NCBI GenBank assembly: GCA_035532935.1
Contig: DATKQE010000026.1
Coordinates: 1-64,000 of the forward strand
Reading direction: 5' to 3'
From: DATJLY01 sp035532935
GTDB lineage: Bacteria > Pseudomonadota > Alphaproteobacteria > ATCC43930 > CGMCC-115725
DNA length: 64,000 bases
Positions 25,453 to 34,886 of the stretch are shown here, piece by piece (within the stretch, counting starts at the first letter, position 1; each line of letters starts with the position of its first letter). Both the position numbers and the translations under genes were made by a program. Under the pieces are notes generated by a model. The model was given only the letters and a program-made list of their open reading frames with translations. It searched no databases and was not told where the DNA came from.

Positions 25453-25885
25453 GCCCCTCGCGGGCCAGCGAGCCGAGCCGGGATTTGGCGGCGCTCGCCC
25501 CCATCTTGCCCTGGCGGGCGACGATGGCGGCGAGCGCCGTGTCTACGTCTCGCGCCATTTGCGCAGCGCCGCAGACGAAGAGATGAGCGCTTTCCTGCAG
25601 CCAGGCCCACAGCTCGGCGGCACGCTCGCGCATGCGCTGCTGCACAATAGATGCGGTCGGGCTGCCGGTGATGTTGCAGATGTTGTCGGCGCCGGAACCG
25701 CGCGAGGTGAGGTCCAGATCCTGAAGCGCAGTGACGACGGCGATGGCGGGGGCAACGGGTTCGCCCGCTGGCGCGAACGCGGGCGAACCCGGCCCCGGAC
25801 CGGCGCCGCCGCGCTTGGCCGCGACGCCGCTCAAGAACCGCTCGAGATATTCCTTCTCCTCTTCGCTGAGTCCCGGACCGCTCAT
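25433..25885 (-). pseudogene. In-frame relic fusing NirA-like and CysJ-like fragments
   Basis: A 150-codon frame starting MSGPGLSEEEKEYLERFLSG, which resembles the N terminus of ferredoxin-nitrite reductases. After a Gly/Pro-rich stretch it reads TALQDLDLTSRGSGADNI and NITGSPTAS, a NirA half-domain motif, then jumps directly into RMRERAAELWAWLQESAHLFVCG, AQMARDVDTALAAIV and AREGRFLKDV, the NAD(P)H-binding C terminus of CysJ-type flavoprotein reductases. No intact protein joins these parts, and the 100-fold siroheme and flavin regions are absent, so this is best read as a deletion scar in a former nitrate or nitrite assimilation cluster. A short expressed chimera cannot be excluded. Confidence 0.7.
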
Positions 25886-26173
25886 GATCGACCTGAAGCG
25901 CCTCCGGGCCGAGCCAAGCAAAGCCGGTGCCAGCCCGAACCCGCGGCGGACGACCCGGATTTCCGCGACCAGACCGGCGCCGGCCGCGGACGGCCGCCGC
26001 GGCCTGCCGCAAAACGTTGCGCCGCGGCGGAGTAACGGTGAAATTTTGGGCAGATCAGCCTTTGCCTATTACTTATCCACCGCCGGCTTTTCGTGCCGCC
26101 GTCACGGCTCCAAGGACCGCCCTTTCCGCCTGGGCAATCGACAAGGGAGCGTTCCTGCGCCATAGACGGGCCC

Positions 26174-26863
26174 ATGGCCAGGGCCCCGCGCGCGCTCAAT
26201 CAGGTCGAGACCTGGATCTTCGATCTCGACAACACACTCTATCCCGGGACGTGCAGTCTCTATCCCGAGGTCGAGACGCGCATGAACGATTTCATCATGG
26301 CGGAGCTCAAGGTCGACCGCGCCGCGGCAGAGACGCTGCGCCGTCGCTTCTTCGCCCAGCACGGCACGACGCTGCGCGGATTGATGCTGGATTACGGGCT
26401 CGAGCCGCGGCGCTTTCTCGACTACGTGCACGAGCTCGATCTCTCGGGCCTGCCGCGCAACGCACGCCTCGCCGCCGCGATCGCGGCGCTGCCGGGACGC
26501 AAGCTCGTCTTCACCAACGCCACGGCGCGTCATGCCGAGCGCGTGCTGCACCGGCTCGGGATCGACGCCGCATTCTGCGGCATCCACGACATCGAGGCGT
26601 GCAACTACGTGCCGAAGCCCGATCCGAGCGGCTATCGCGTCCTGCTCGACCGCCACCGCATCGACGCCGAAGCCGCGGCCATGGTCGAGGACATGGCGAA
26701 GAACCTCGTGCCGGCGGCAGCGCTCGGCATGACCACGATCTGGGTGAAGGGCGGTCCCCACGGAGACGACGCCGAGGCGGGCGCCGAGCATATCCACCAC
26801 GTCGCCGACGACCTTGCCGATTTCCTCGCCGCAGCGGCCGGTCCGGCACCGGCGGCCCCGTGA
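26174..26863 (+). CDS. Pyrimidine 5'-nucleotidase, HAD superfamily
   Basis: A 229-residue HAD hydrolase from ATG at 26174. TWIFDLDNTLYP (D17 and D19) is the signature of the SDT1-like pyrimidine 5'-nucleotidase group, with LVFTNATARHAERVL as motif II and VPKPDPSGYRVLLDRHRI and MVEDMAKNLVPAAALGM as motifs III and IV. It would dephosphorylate UMP/CMP or related phosphates. The 288 bases upstream to the NirA/CysJ relic contain no recognisable gene. It is common upstream of dapD in alphaproteobacteria. Confidence 0.85.
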   Translation: MARAPRALNQVETWIFDLDNTLYPGTCSLYPEVETRMNDFIMAELKVDRAAAETLRRRFFAQHGTTLRGLMLDYGLEPRRFLDYVHELDLSGLPRNARLAAAIAALPGRKLVFTNATARHAERVLHRLGIDAAFCGIHDIEACNYVPKPDPSGYRVLLDRHRIDAEAAAMVEDMAKNLVPAAALGMTTIWVKGGPHGDDAEAGAEHIHHVADDLADFLAAAAGPAPAAP

Positions 26864-26872
26864 GATCGGGCC

Positions 26873-27997
26873 TCAGGCGGTTCCCCACACCTCCATGGCG
26901 GTCTCGACAACGAGGCGGAGCTTGCGCTTCTCGTCCTCGACGGTGACGCGGTTGCCTTCCATGGTGCTGGCGAAGCCGCATTGCGGCGACAGCGCCAGGC
27001 GGTCGAGCGGTACCACCTTCGCCGCCTCGGCGATGCGGCGCTTCAACTCGTCCTTGCCCTCGAGCGCGGGCTGCTTGGTCGTGACGAGGCCGAGCACCGC
27101 CACCTTGCGCCCGGTGAGATAGCGCAACGGCGCGAAGCTGCCGGCGCGCGGGGAATCGTATTCGAGCAGGAACCCGTCGATCGCCAGTTCGCCGAAGGCG
27201 CGCTCGGCGACCGGATCGTAACCGCCCTCGGCGACCCAGGCGCTCATGTGGTTGCCGCGGCACATATGCATGCACACGGCAAGATCCGCCGGCCGGTCCG
27301 CAACCACCGCGTTGATGAGGCCGACATAGCGTTCGAGCAGCCGGACCGGGTCCTCGCCGATGCTGCGCACGTGGCCCGAAAGCTTGGGATCGCACAGATA
27401 GGGGAGATTGGTCTCGTCGATCTGGAGATAGCGGCAGCCGGCTTCGTAAAGCGCCTTTACCTCGGCGCGATAGACGGCGACGAGATCGGCGAAGAAGCCC
27501 TCCATGTCGGGATAGGCTTTGGCGTCGATCGCGGCGCGGCCGCCGCGGAAATGCACGATCGTCGGCGACGGGATCGGCTGCTTGGGCACGAGGCCGTGGC
27601 GTTCGGCGACCGGCTTCAGCTCAGCGAAATCGTCGGCGGCGAGGCTGCGGCTGCGGCCGAGCTTGCCGCGCACCTCGAGCCGCGGCGGCGCGAATTCGAT
27701 GTCGCCCGATTCGTTGTGGAACCGTACCGGCATCCCGCCCGAGAACTGGATGCCGTCGATCCGCTCCATGAAGTCCATGAACCAATGGCGGCGGTGGAAT
27801 TCGCCGTCGCTGCACACCTTGAGCCCTGCCTCGCGCTGCAGCGCCACAGCCGCTTCGATATGCGCGCTTTCGATCGCCCGCAACTGCGCGGGCGTAATCT
27901 CGCCGCGGGCGCAGCGGGCGCGCGCCTCCTGAAACGCCGGCGGGCGCAGCAGGCTGCCGACGATCTCGGCCTTGAACGGCCCTTTCGGTATCGCCAT
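26873..27997 (-). CDS. MetE C-terminal-like methyltransferase (cobalamin-independent methionine synthase family)
   Basis: A 374-residue TIM-barrel protein corresponding to the catalytic half of MetE. It starts MAIPKGPFKAEIVGSLLRPP, has the acidic substrate loop CSDGEFHRRHWFMDF, LQIDETNLPYLCD, and the zinc ligands in CMHMCRGNH and LSPQCGFASTMEG. Members such as YxjG/YxjH lack the N-terminal folate-binding domain and use other methyl donors. It is divergent from dapD and convergent with the nucleotidase. The frame extends upstream to 28246, but that part overlaps dapD antisense and is not used. Confidence 0.85.
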   Translation of the reverse strand: MAIPKGPFKAEIVGSLLRPPAFQEARARCARGEITPAQLRAIESAHIEAAVALQREAGLKVCSDGEFHRRHWFMDFMERIDGIQFSGGMPVRFHNESGDIEFAPPRLEVRGKLGRSRSLAADDFAELKPVAERHGLVPKQPIPSPTIVHFRGGRAAIDAKAYPDMEGFFADLVAVYRAEVKALYEAGCRYLQIDETNLPYLCDPKLSGHVRSIGEDPVRLLERYVGLINAVVADRPADLAVCMHMCRGNHMSAWVAEGGYDPVAERAFGELAIDGFLLEYDSPRAGSFAPLRYLTGRKVAVLGLVTTKQPALEGKDELKRRIAEAAKVVPLDRLALSPQCGFASTMEGNRVTVEDEKRKLRLVVETAMEVWGTA

Positions 27998-28134
27998 CGT
28001 CACCCTCCCCTTCAGTGTCGCGCGATCATGACGCGGGCGCGCCGCAGGGTCCATGGGGAACGGCCGGCGTCTGTTGACACGTTCCGGCCCCTGCCGCATG
28101 GTGGCCGCCGCCGCAACGGGCGAGACCGCGCGCC

Positions 28135-28977
28135 ATGAGCACCACAACGCTGCAAGCGACCATCGATGCCGCCTGGGAGACGCGCGAGAGCGTGATGGCG
28201 GCGACGGGCGGCGCGGTGCGCGCAGCGGTCGAGCGCGCGCTGGCACTCCTTGATGCGGGCGAGCTTCGCGTCGCCGAGCCGCGCCAGGGCCGATGGCACG
28301 TCCATCAATGGCTCAAGAAGGCGGTGCTGCTGTCGTTCCGTCTCAACGACATGACCGCGATCGGCGGCGGCCCGGGCGGGGCACCGTGGTGGGACAAGAT
28401 CGCATCGAAATTCGCGGGCTGGGACGAGGCGCGGTTCCGCGCCGCCGGGTTCCGTGCCGTGCCCAATTGCGTGGTGCGCCATTCCGCCCATATCGCGCCG
28501 GGCGTCGTGCTGATGCCATGCTTCGTCAATGTCGGCGCTCATGTCGACAGCGGCACCATGATCGACACCTGGTCGACCGTCGGCTCGTGCGCGCAGATCG
28601 GCAAGAACTGTCACATCTCGGGCGGGGTCGGCATCGGCGGCGTGCTCGAGCCGGTCCAGGCCGAGCCCGTCATCATCGAGGACGACTGCTTCATCGGCGC
28701 GCGCAGCGAAGTGGCCGAAGGCGTCGTGGTCGAGCGCGGCGCGGTGTTGTCGATGGGCGTCTTCCTCGGCGCCTCGACGCGCATCGTCGACCGCGCCACC
28801 GGCGCCGTGCATCAAGGCCGCGTGCCCGCCTATTCCGTGGTCGTGCCGGGGACGCTGCCGGGCAAGCCCCTGCCCGACGGCAGCCCCGGCCCCAGCCTCG
28901 GCTGCGCCGTCATCGTCAAGCGCGTCGACGAACGCACCCGCGCCAAGACCTCGATCAACGAACTGCTGCGCGAGTGA
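28135..28977 (+). CDS. dapD: Tetrahydrodipicolinate N-succinyltransferase
   Basis: A 280-residue left-handed beta-helix acyltransferase. The N-terminal helical domain (about 1-90) is followed by hexapeptide repeats such as VLMPCFVNVGAHVDSGTMIDTWSTVGSCAQIGKN and GGVGIGGVLEPVQAEPVIIEDDCFIGARSEV, diagnostic of DapD. It transfers succinyl from succinyl-CoA to tetrahydrodipicolinate in lysine and diaminopimelate synthesis. Stop and dapE start overlap (TGATG), so the two are translated together. Confidence 0.97.
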   Translation: MSTTTLQATIDAAWETRESVMAATGGAVRAAVERALALLDAGELRVAEPRQGRWHVHQWLKKAVLLSFRLNDMTAIGGGPGGAPWWDKIASKFAGWDEARFRAAGFRAVPNCVVRHSAHIAPGVVLMPCFVNVGAHVDSGTMIDTWSTVGSCAQIGKNCHISGGVGIGGVLEPVQAEPVIIEDDCFIGARSEVAEGVVVERGAVLSMGVFLGASTRIVDRATGAVHQGRVPAYSVVVPGTLPGKPLPDGSPGPSLGCAVIVKRVDERTRAKTSINELLRE

Positions 28978-30143
28978 TGGAGACGCGCGGCACGGCGCCC
29001 GCCATCGACGCGGTCGATCTGGCGCAGCGACTCATCCGCGCGCCGAGCGTGACGCCCGACGATGCGGGCGCCATTCCGCTGCTGGCGGCGGCGCTCGAGG
29101 GTTTGGGGTTCGCCTGCTCGACGGTCGAGTTCACCGAGCCCGGCGCGGCACCGGTGCTCAATCTCTACGCGCGGCGGGGCAAGGCCGGCCGCAATTTCTG
29201 TTTTGCCGGCCATACCGACGTGGTGCCACCCGGGCGCCGCGAGGACTGGAGCCTCGATCCCTTCGCCGGCGCGGTGCGCGACGGCAAGCTTTATGGCCGC
29301 GGCGCCGTCGACATGAAGGGCGCGATCGCCTGCTTCGTCGCCGCTGTCGCGGCGTTCCTGGCCGAACGGGGCCAGGCGTTCGACGGCTCGATCAGCCTTC
29401 TCATCACCGGCGACGAAGAGGCGGCGGCGATCAACGGCACGCGCAAGCTGCTCGAGTGGGTTGCCGCGCGCGGCGAGCGGCTCGATGCCTGCGTCGTCGG
29501 CGAGCCGACCAGCGCCGACCGGCTCGGCGACATGATCAAGATCGGCCGGCGCGGCAGCCTCAACGGCATTCTCACCGTGCACGGTGTCCAGGGCCATACT
29601 GCCTATCCGCATCTTGCCGACAATGCGGCGCACCGTCTCGTTGCCATGCTGGCGGCGCTGCTCGCTGCGCCGCTCGACGACGGCACGAGCCATTTCCCGG
29701 CCTCGACGATCGCGATCTCGACCATCGACATCGGCAATCCCACCAGCAACGTGATTCCGGCTGCGGCGCGCGCGGTCTTCAACGTCCGCTTCAACGACCG
29801 CTGGACGAGCGCCGCGGTCGAGGCATGGCTGCGGCAGGCGCTCGATCGCGTGGGCGGGCGCTACGACCTGGAGATCAAGGTGAGCGGCGAGTCTTTCCTG
29901 GTGCCGCCGGGCGCGGTAAGCGACATCCTCGCCACCGCCATCGCCCGCGTCACCGGGTTGACGCCCGCGCTCAGCACCACCGGCGGCACGTCCGATGCAC
30001 GCTTCATCCATCGCTTCTGCCCGCTCGCCGAGTTCGGCCTTCTCAATCTCACCGCGCACAAGGTCGACGAATGCGTCGATCTTGCCGATCTCGCCGCGCT
30101 CACCGCGATCTATCGCAACGTGCTCGATCTGTATTTCGCCTGA
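28977..30143 (+). CDS. dapE: Succinyl-diaminopimelate desuccinylase
   Basis: A 388-residue M20 metallopeptidase-family enzyme starting at ATG overlapping the dapD stop. Zinc ligands are visible in FCFAGHTDVVPPG, YGRGAVDMKGAIA and LLITGDEEAAAINGT, with the second catalytic acidic pair in DEE, and CVVGEPTSAD and the C-terminal histidine in NLTAHKVDECV. It removes succinate from N-succinyl-LL-diaminopimelate. Adjacent dapD supports the call. Confidence 0.97.
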   Translation: METRGTAPAIDAVDLAQRLIRAPSVTPDDAGAIPLLAAALEGLGFACSTVEFTEPGAAPVLNLYARRGKAGRNFCFAGHTDVVPPGRREDWSLDPFAGAVRDGKLYGRGAVDMKGAIACFVAAVAAFLAERGQAFDGSISLLITGDEEAAAINGTRKLLEWVAARGERLDACVVGEPTSADRLGDMIKIGRRGSLNGILTVHGVQGHTAYPHLADNAAHRLVAMLAALLAAPLDDGTSHFPASTIAISTIDIGNPTSNVIPAAARAVFNVRFNDRWTSAAVEAWLRQALDRVGGRYDLEIKVSGESFLVPPGAVSDILATAIARVTGLTPALSTTGGTSDARFIHRFCPLAEFGLLNLTAHKVDECVDLADLAALTAIYRNVLDLYFA

Positions 30144-30146
30144 ACG

Positions 30147-30719
30147 ATGGTGACGCTGCGCGAGGTCACCTTCGGGCTTTACGGAGCGTGGCGGCTGGCG
30201 CGGCTCGACCGCACGGCGATGACCTGGTTCGACCGCAGCGTCATGGGCGCCTGGCATTCGTTCTGGTCGGCGGCGATCTGCTTTCCCGGCTTCGTGATAT
30301 TGCAGCTCATTCAGCTCAGCGGGGCGCAGATCGGCGCGGGCGACCTCATTCGCTTCCTCGTCGTCGCCAGCATCAGCTACGTCATCGGCTGGACCGCCTA
30401 TCCGCTGACGGCGCTGCCGTTCTGCCGCAGGTTCGCCACCGAGGAGCGCGCGCTCGGCTTCATCATCGCCTATAACTGGTCGCAGGCGCTGCAGACCGCG
30501 CTGGTGCTGGCGGTCACGGTGATCGGCGCGCTGCATCTTTTCCCGGACTATGTCGTCGCCTATGCCGAGACGGTCTCCTATATCGCCATCCTCGTCTATG
30601 AATGGTTCATCGCCCGCATCGCGCTCGAGGCCAGCGGCCTTGCCGCGACGGCGCTGGTGCTGCTCGACGTGGTGCTGACTGCGCTGCTGACCCAGGCGAC
30701 GATGATGTTGGCCGGTTAG
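30147..30719 (+). CDS. Conserved hypothetical membrane protein
   Basis: A 190-residue protein, three bases after dapE. It has four or five hydrophobic helices at about 38-58, 68-92, 110-135, 140-165 and 168-188, and short charged loops. Fragments such as FDRSVMGAWHSFWSAAICFPGF and IAYNWSQALQTALVLAV look like a conserved alphaproteobacterial transporter-like family seen downstream of dapE or upstream of truA. No function is recognised. Confidence 0.7.
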   Translation: MVTLREVTFGLYGAWRLARLDRTAMTWFDRSVMGAWHSFWSAAICFPGFVILQLIQLSGAQIGAGDLIRFLVVASISYVIGWTAYPLTALPFCRRFATEERALGFIIAYNWSQALQTALVLAVTVIGALHLFPDYVVAYAETVSYIAILVYEWFIARIALEASGLAATALVLLDVVLTALLTQATMMLAG

Positions 30720-31462
30720 GGACCGGGATAGATCACGTCGACGAGGTAGAGCCCTTCGGGCGGCGCCGTCGGACCGCCGGCACGGCGGTCGCGCGCCGCG
30801 AGTGCCGCCGCCACGTCGCCGACACGCCACTTCCCGGCGCCCACCAGTTTCAGCGTCCCCACCATGTTGCGCACCTGGTGATGCAGGAACGAGCGGGCAC
30901 GCGCCTCGATGCGAATTTCGTCGCCCGCGCGGAGGACGGTGAGCGCATCGAGTGTCTTCACCGGCGAGCGCGCCTGGCACAGCGAATCGCGGAACGTGGT
31001 GAAGTCGTGCCGACCGAGGAGAAGCTGTGCCGCCGCGCGCATCGCCGCGTCATCGAGCAGCGGGGCCACGTGCCAGACGCGCCCGCGCTCCACCGTCGGC
31101 GGCGGCCGGCGATTGAGGATGCGGTAGAGATAGACCCGCAGGCGCGCCGCCCGTCGCGCGTCGAAATCGTCGGCGACGCGTTCGACCGCGAGCACGGCGA
31201 CCGCTTCCGGCTTCACGTGCTGATTGAGCGCGCCGCGGATCGTATCGGGCGCGATCTCGCGCGGCAGGTCGAGATGCGCGCACTGGCCGAGCGCATGGAC
31301 GCCGGCATCGGTCCGCCCGGCCCCGTGCACCACCGCCACCGCGCCGCAGAAGCGCGCCACCGCTTCTTCGAGAATTTGCTGCACCGACCGCCCCTTCGCC
31401 TGGCGCTGCCAGCCGACCAGGCCGGTGCCGTCATATTCGAGCGTCAGCTTGTAGCGGGGCAT
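30716..31462 (-). CDS. truA: tRNA pseudouridine(38-40) synthase
   Basis: A 248-residue pseudouridine synthase. The catalytic aspartate is D52 in AGRTDAGVHALGQ, preceded by the N-terminal LTLEYDGTGLVGWQRQAKGRSVQQ and followed by YLYRILNRRPPP and RSFLHHQVRNMVGTLKLVG, the family hallmarks. It isomerises uridines 38-40 in the anticodon arm. It overlaps fmt by 19 bases at the 5' end and the membrane protein gene by four bases at the 3' end. Confidence 0.97.
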   Translation of the reverse strand: MPRYKLTLEYDGTGLVGWQRQAKGRSVQQILEEAVARFCGAVAVVHGAGRTDAGVHALGQCAHLDLPREIAPDTIRGALNQHVKPEAVAVLAVERVADDFDARRAARLRVYLYRILNRRPPPTVERGRVWHVAPLLDDAAMRAAAQLLLGRHDFTTFRDSLCQARSPVKTLDALTVLRAGDEIRIEARARSFLHHQVRNMVGTLKLVGAGKWRVGDVAAALAARDRRAGGPTAPPEGLYLVDVIYPGP

Positions 31463-32382
31463 GGCAGCACGGTGCCGGCGGGAATGGCGAAGCCGCGCAG
31501 GAACGCGGCGGCGTCGAGCGCGCCGCGGCCGGGGCGCTGCAGTACCAGGAGCCGCAGCGCGTCCTCGCCGCAGGCGACGCGCAACCGATCGTCGAGCACC
31601 GTCCCCGGTGCGGCGCCAGGGTCGCCGGGCGCGATCGCGGCCTCCAGCACCTTGAAGCGCGCGCCGTCATGCTCGAACCACACGCCCGGCGCCGGATTGA
31701 GCGCCCGCACTGCGCGCTCGAGCCGGGCGGCGGGCGAGCGCCAGTCGAGCCGCCCTTCCTCGGACCGGAGCTTCCGCGCATAGGTGGCGCCGGTATCGGG
31801 CTGCGGCCGCGGCGCCAGACGGCCGGCGGCAAGCCCGTCGAGCGCCGCGACGATCAGGCGCGCGCCACATTCGGCGAGTGCGGCAGTGAGTTCGGGTGCG
31901 GTCGTGCGCGGACCGATCGGCACTTTCTCTGCGAGCACGATCGGCCCGGTGTCGAGCCCCTCGTCCATCTGCATGATGGTGATGCCGGTGGTCGCGTCTC
32001 CTTCGAGGATCGCCCGCTCGATCGGCGCCGCCCCACGCCAGCGCGGCAGCAACGAGGCGTGCACGTTGAGACAGCCCAGGCGCGGCGCGCGCAGTATCGC
32101 CGGCGGCAGGATCAGCCCATAGGCCGCCACCACCGCTGCATCGAGGCCCAAGGCGGCGAACGCGTCGGCTTCGGCCGGGCCGAGCCGCTCGGGCATGACG
32201 AGCGGCAGTCCCGCCGCCGCGGCGGCAAGCTGCACCGGCGACGGCTGCACCCGGTGGCCGCGCCCCGCCGGCCGCGGCGGTTGGCAATAGACCGCGGCGA
32301 CGCGATGGCCGGCGTCGAGAAGCGCTGCGAGGATTCGCGCCGCAAAATCCGGCGTGCCGAGAAACGCGAGACGAAGGCTCAT
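31444..32382 (-). CDS. fmt: Methionyl-tRNA formyltransferase
   Basis: A 312-residue enzyme with the formyltransferase core. RLAFLGTPDFAARILAAL starts the Rossmann fold, LNVHASLLPRWRGAAPIERAI is the folate and formyl-transfer loop, TIMQMDEGLDTGPIVLAE has the conserved aspartate, and a C-terminal tRNA-binding domain begins near residue 205. It formylates initiator Met-tRNA. It forms an operon with def upstream (25-base gap) and truA downstream. Confidence 0.97.
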   Translation of the reverse strand: MSLRLAFLGTPDFAARILAALLDAGHRVAAVYCQPPRPAGRGHRVQPSPVQLAAAAAGLPLVMPERLGPAEADAFAALGLDAAVVAAYGLILPPAILRAPRLGCLNVHASLLPRWRGAAPIERAILEGDATTGITIMQMDEGLDTGPIVLAEKVPIGPRTTAPELTAALAECGARLIVAALDGLAAGRLAPRPQPDTGATYARKLRSEEGRLDWRSPAARLERAVRALNPAPGVWFEHDGARFKVLEAAIAPGDPGAAPGTVLDDRLRVACGEDALRLLVLQRPGRGALDAAAFLRGFAIPAGTVLPCPATS

Positions 32383-32407
32383 GGCAATGGTTGCGGCACG
32401 AAGCGGC

Positions 32408-32932
32408 TCAGGCCGGGACGGGGTCCTTCTGGCGCTTCACCTTGGCGAGCTTACGCAGGATGATGTTGCGCTTGAGCGCGGATATCCGATCGACGAAGAG
32501 CACGCCATCGAGATGGTCCATCTCGTGCTGGATGCAGGTTGCGAGCAGGCCCTTGGCCTCGAGCTCGCGGATCTCGTTCTGCTCGTCGAGATAGCGCAGC
32601 CTGATCGCAGCCGGGCGCGCGACATCGGCGTAATGCTCGGGCAGCGACAGGCAGCCTTCGTTGACCATCATCAGCTCGTCGGAACGCCACAAGATCTCGG
32701 GATTGGCGATCTTGTACGGCTGCGGCTTCTCGCCTTCGCGAGCGCAATCGACGACCATGACGCGCAGCGCCTCGCCCACCTGCGGCGCCGCGAGCCCGAT
32801 CCCGGGCGCAGCATACATGGTCTCGAGCAGGTCCCGCATCAGCCGCCGCTCCCGATCGTCGACCGCACGCACCGGCCGCGCCTTCAGCTTGAGGCGCGGG
32901 TCGGGAGCGGTGATGATGGGCAGGATGGCCAT
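32408..32932 (-). CDS. def: Peptide deformylase
   Basis: A 174-residue metalloenzyme. The three motifs are GIGLAAPQVG (44-53), EGCLSLPE (92-99) with metal ligand C94, and QHEMDHLDG (135-143) with ligands H136 and H140 and catalytic E137. It removes the N-formyl group from nascent proteins, complementing Fmt next to it. The 87-base divergent gap to rmuC holds the likely promoters. Confidence 0.98.
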   Translation of the reverse strand: MAILPIITAPDPRLKLKARPVRAVDDRERRLMRDLLETMYAAPGIGLAAPQVGEALRVMVVDCAREGEKPQPYKIANPEILWRSDELMMVNEGCLSLPEHYADVARPAAIRLRYLDEQNEIRELEAKGLLATCIQHEMDHLDGVLFVDRISALKRNIILRKLAKVKRQKDPVPA

Positions 32933-33019
32933 GGCCGAAATCGCTGGGGGGTTCGTTCAGCCCTTAGGTATGACGCCCTCGCGCCTGCGTCAACCGGCCG
33001 ATCATGCTAGGATGCCGGC

Positions 33020-34261
33020 ATGGTGACGGCACTCGTCGTGGCGGCGGTGGTGCTGGCAGCGGCCGCGGTGGCGCTCGCCGCGATGCTGTTGCGCGCGCGC
33101 GAGAATGCGATCCGGGCAGCGGCGCGGCTCGGCGAGCTCGAACGCGGGATCGCCACGGCCGAAAAGCTGCGCGAGGAGATGGCGAATGCGGCCAAGGCCG
33201 CGGTGCTGGAGACGGCGCAGCAGGTGTCCTCGAACCTCATCGACGACCACCGGCGCGAAGCCGCGGAAATGCGCAAGGCGGCCGAGGAACGGGTGCAGCA
33301 GACCTCCGATCTGCTGGTCAAGCAGGTCGACGTGATTGCCAAGGCCGTGGCCGCGCTCGATGGCCAGGTTCAGGAAAAGGGCCGCGTGCTCGACACGGTC
33401 TGGCGCTCGCTCTCGAGCCCCGGCGGCGCCGGACAGTTTGCCGAGATCGGCCTCGCCAATACGCTCAAGGGGTTCGGCCTCGAGACGGGGCGCGACTACG
33501 TGCTGCAGGCGACGACCGAGGACCAGGTCTCGGGCCAGCGCCTCAGGCCCGATGCGCTCGTCTTTCTGCCCGGCAACAGCGCCGTCGTCATCGACTGCAA
33601 GGCATCGAAATTCGTGGTGGAGATTGCCGCCGCCGAGGATGGCGCCGATGAGAGCGAGGCTTATGCCAACCTCGCCCGCACCATGAACCAGCACCTAAAG
33701 GCGCTGGCCGACAAGAACTATCGCGGTGCGGTGCAGGCCGCCTGGCGCGACGGCAGGCGGAGCGGCGATCTCGCGCGCGTGTTCAGCGTCATGTATCTGC
33801 CCAACGACGGCGCGGTCGAGAAGCTGTGCCGCGCGGACGCCGATTTTCTCCACAAGGCGCGGGAAGCGCAGATCATCCTGGCCGGGCCGGCGGTGCTGCA
33901 TTGCCTGCTGTCGCTTGCCGCGGTCGAGATCAACCACGAGCGTCAGGTCGAGAACCAGCAGCGCATTATCGAGGCGGCACAGTTGCTGCTTGACGGCGTG
34001 ACCCAGGCCCTGGCCCATGCCGGCGCCGTCGGCAAGGGGATCAAGGCCGCCGCCGACAGCTTCCAGAAACTGACCGGATCGGTGAACCAGCGCCTGTTGC
34101 CGCGCGCGCGCCGCCTTGCGGCCCTGGGCGTGGCACCGGGGCGGACGCTCCCCGCCAATCTCCCGAGCTATGTCGTCGCCGCCGTCGAGCCCGACCATCT
34201 CATCGAAGGCGAGGCCGCTGAAGTGCCGGAGCCGCCGGTGCCGCGGCTGAGCGCGGAATAG
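33020..34261 (+). CDS. rmuC: DNA recombination protein RmuC
   Basis: A 413-residue protein with an N-terminal membrane anchor (about 1-25), a coiled coil rich in Ala/Glu/Arg (about 25-115) and the RmuC nuclease-like domain with RPDALVFLPGNSAVVIDCKASKFVVEI, whose D and K resemble a PD-(D/E)XK active site, and VFSVMYLPNDGAVEKL. RmuC limits recombination at inverted repeats. It converges with recR, with no gap between the stops. Confidence 0.9.
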   Translation: MVTALVVAAVVLAAAAVALAAMLLRARENAIRAAARLGELERGIATAEKLREEMANAAKAAVLETAQQVSSNLIDDHRREAAEMRKAAEERVQQTSDLLVKQVDVIAKAVAALDGQVQEKGRVLDTVWRSLSSPGGAGQFAEIGLANTLKGFGLETGRDYVLQATTEDQVSGQRLRPDALVFLPGNSAVVIDCKASKFVVEIAAAEDGADESEAYANLARTMNQHLKALADKNYRGAVQAAWRDGRRSGDLARVFSVMYLPNDGAVEKLCRADADFLHKAREAQIILAGPAVLHCLLSLAAVEINHERQVENQQRIIEAAQLLLDGVTQALAHAGAVGKGIKAAADSFQKLTGSVNQRLLPRARRLAALGVAPGRTLPANLPSYVVAAVEPDHLIEGEAAEVPEPPVPRLSAE

Positions 34262-34861
34262 CTACACCGGTCCCTCGACCTTGCGCCGGGCCACGAGCGC
34301 GGCCGTGAGCGTGCCCTCGTCGAGATAGTCGAGCTCGCCGCCCACCGGGACGCCGTGGGCGAGGCGCGTGACCGCGACGCCGGTCGCGGCGAGGCGGTCG
34401 GCGAGGTAATGCGCCGTGGTCTGACCCTCGACGGTGGCGTTGAGCGCGAGGATCACTTCGCGCACGCCGCCTTCGCCGACACGGGCGACGAGCGCGCCGA
34501 TGCGCAGCTCGTCCGGTCCTACCCCATCGAGCGCCGAGAGCGTGCCGCCGAGCACGTGATAGCGGCCCTTGAACGCGCCCGAACGCTCGATCGCCCAGAG
34601 ATCGGCCACGTCCTCGACGACGCAGAGCAAATGCGGATCGCGCCGTGGATCGGCGCAGATGGCGCAGGGATCGGTGGTGTCGGGATTGCCGCACACCGAG
34701 CAGGGACGGATCTGCCGCGCCGTCGCCATCAGCGCCTCGCTCAACGGCTCCATCAGGCTCTCGCGCCGCTTCAGCAGATAGAGCGCCGCGCGCCGCGCCG
34801 AACGCGGCCCCAAACCCGGCAGCTTGGCCAGCAGCGCGACAAGACGGTCGATCTCGGACAT
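34262..34861 (-). CDS. recR: Recombination mediator RecR
   Basis: A 199-residue protein. The helix-hairpin-helix LAKLPGLGPRSARRAALYLL, the zinc finger CSVCGNPDTTDPCAIC, and the TOPRIM domain beginning LLCVVEDVADLWAIERSGAFKG are in the normal order. With RecFO it loads RecA at gaps. It ends the dnaX-ybaB-recR operon, an arrangement conserved across proteobacteria. Confidence 0.97.
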   Translation of the reverse strand: MSEIDRLVALLAKLPGLGPRSARRAALYLLKRRESLMEPLSEALMATARQIRPCSVCGNPDTTDPCAICADPRRDPHLLCVVEDVADLWAIERSGAFKGRYHVLGGTLSALDGVGPDELRIGALVARVGEGGVREVILALNATVEGQTTAHYLADRLAATGVAVTRLAHGVPVGGELDYLDEGTLTAALVARRKVEGPV

Positions 34862-34886
34862 GGGACGGCGGAATTGGCCCCGCGCG

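Noticed and set aside
28830..30980. 716-codon minus-strand frame
   Set aside because: Antisense to dapD, dapE and the membrane protein; product has no domain and is Arg/Ala-rich.
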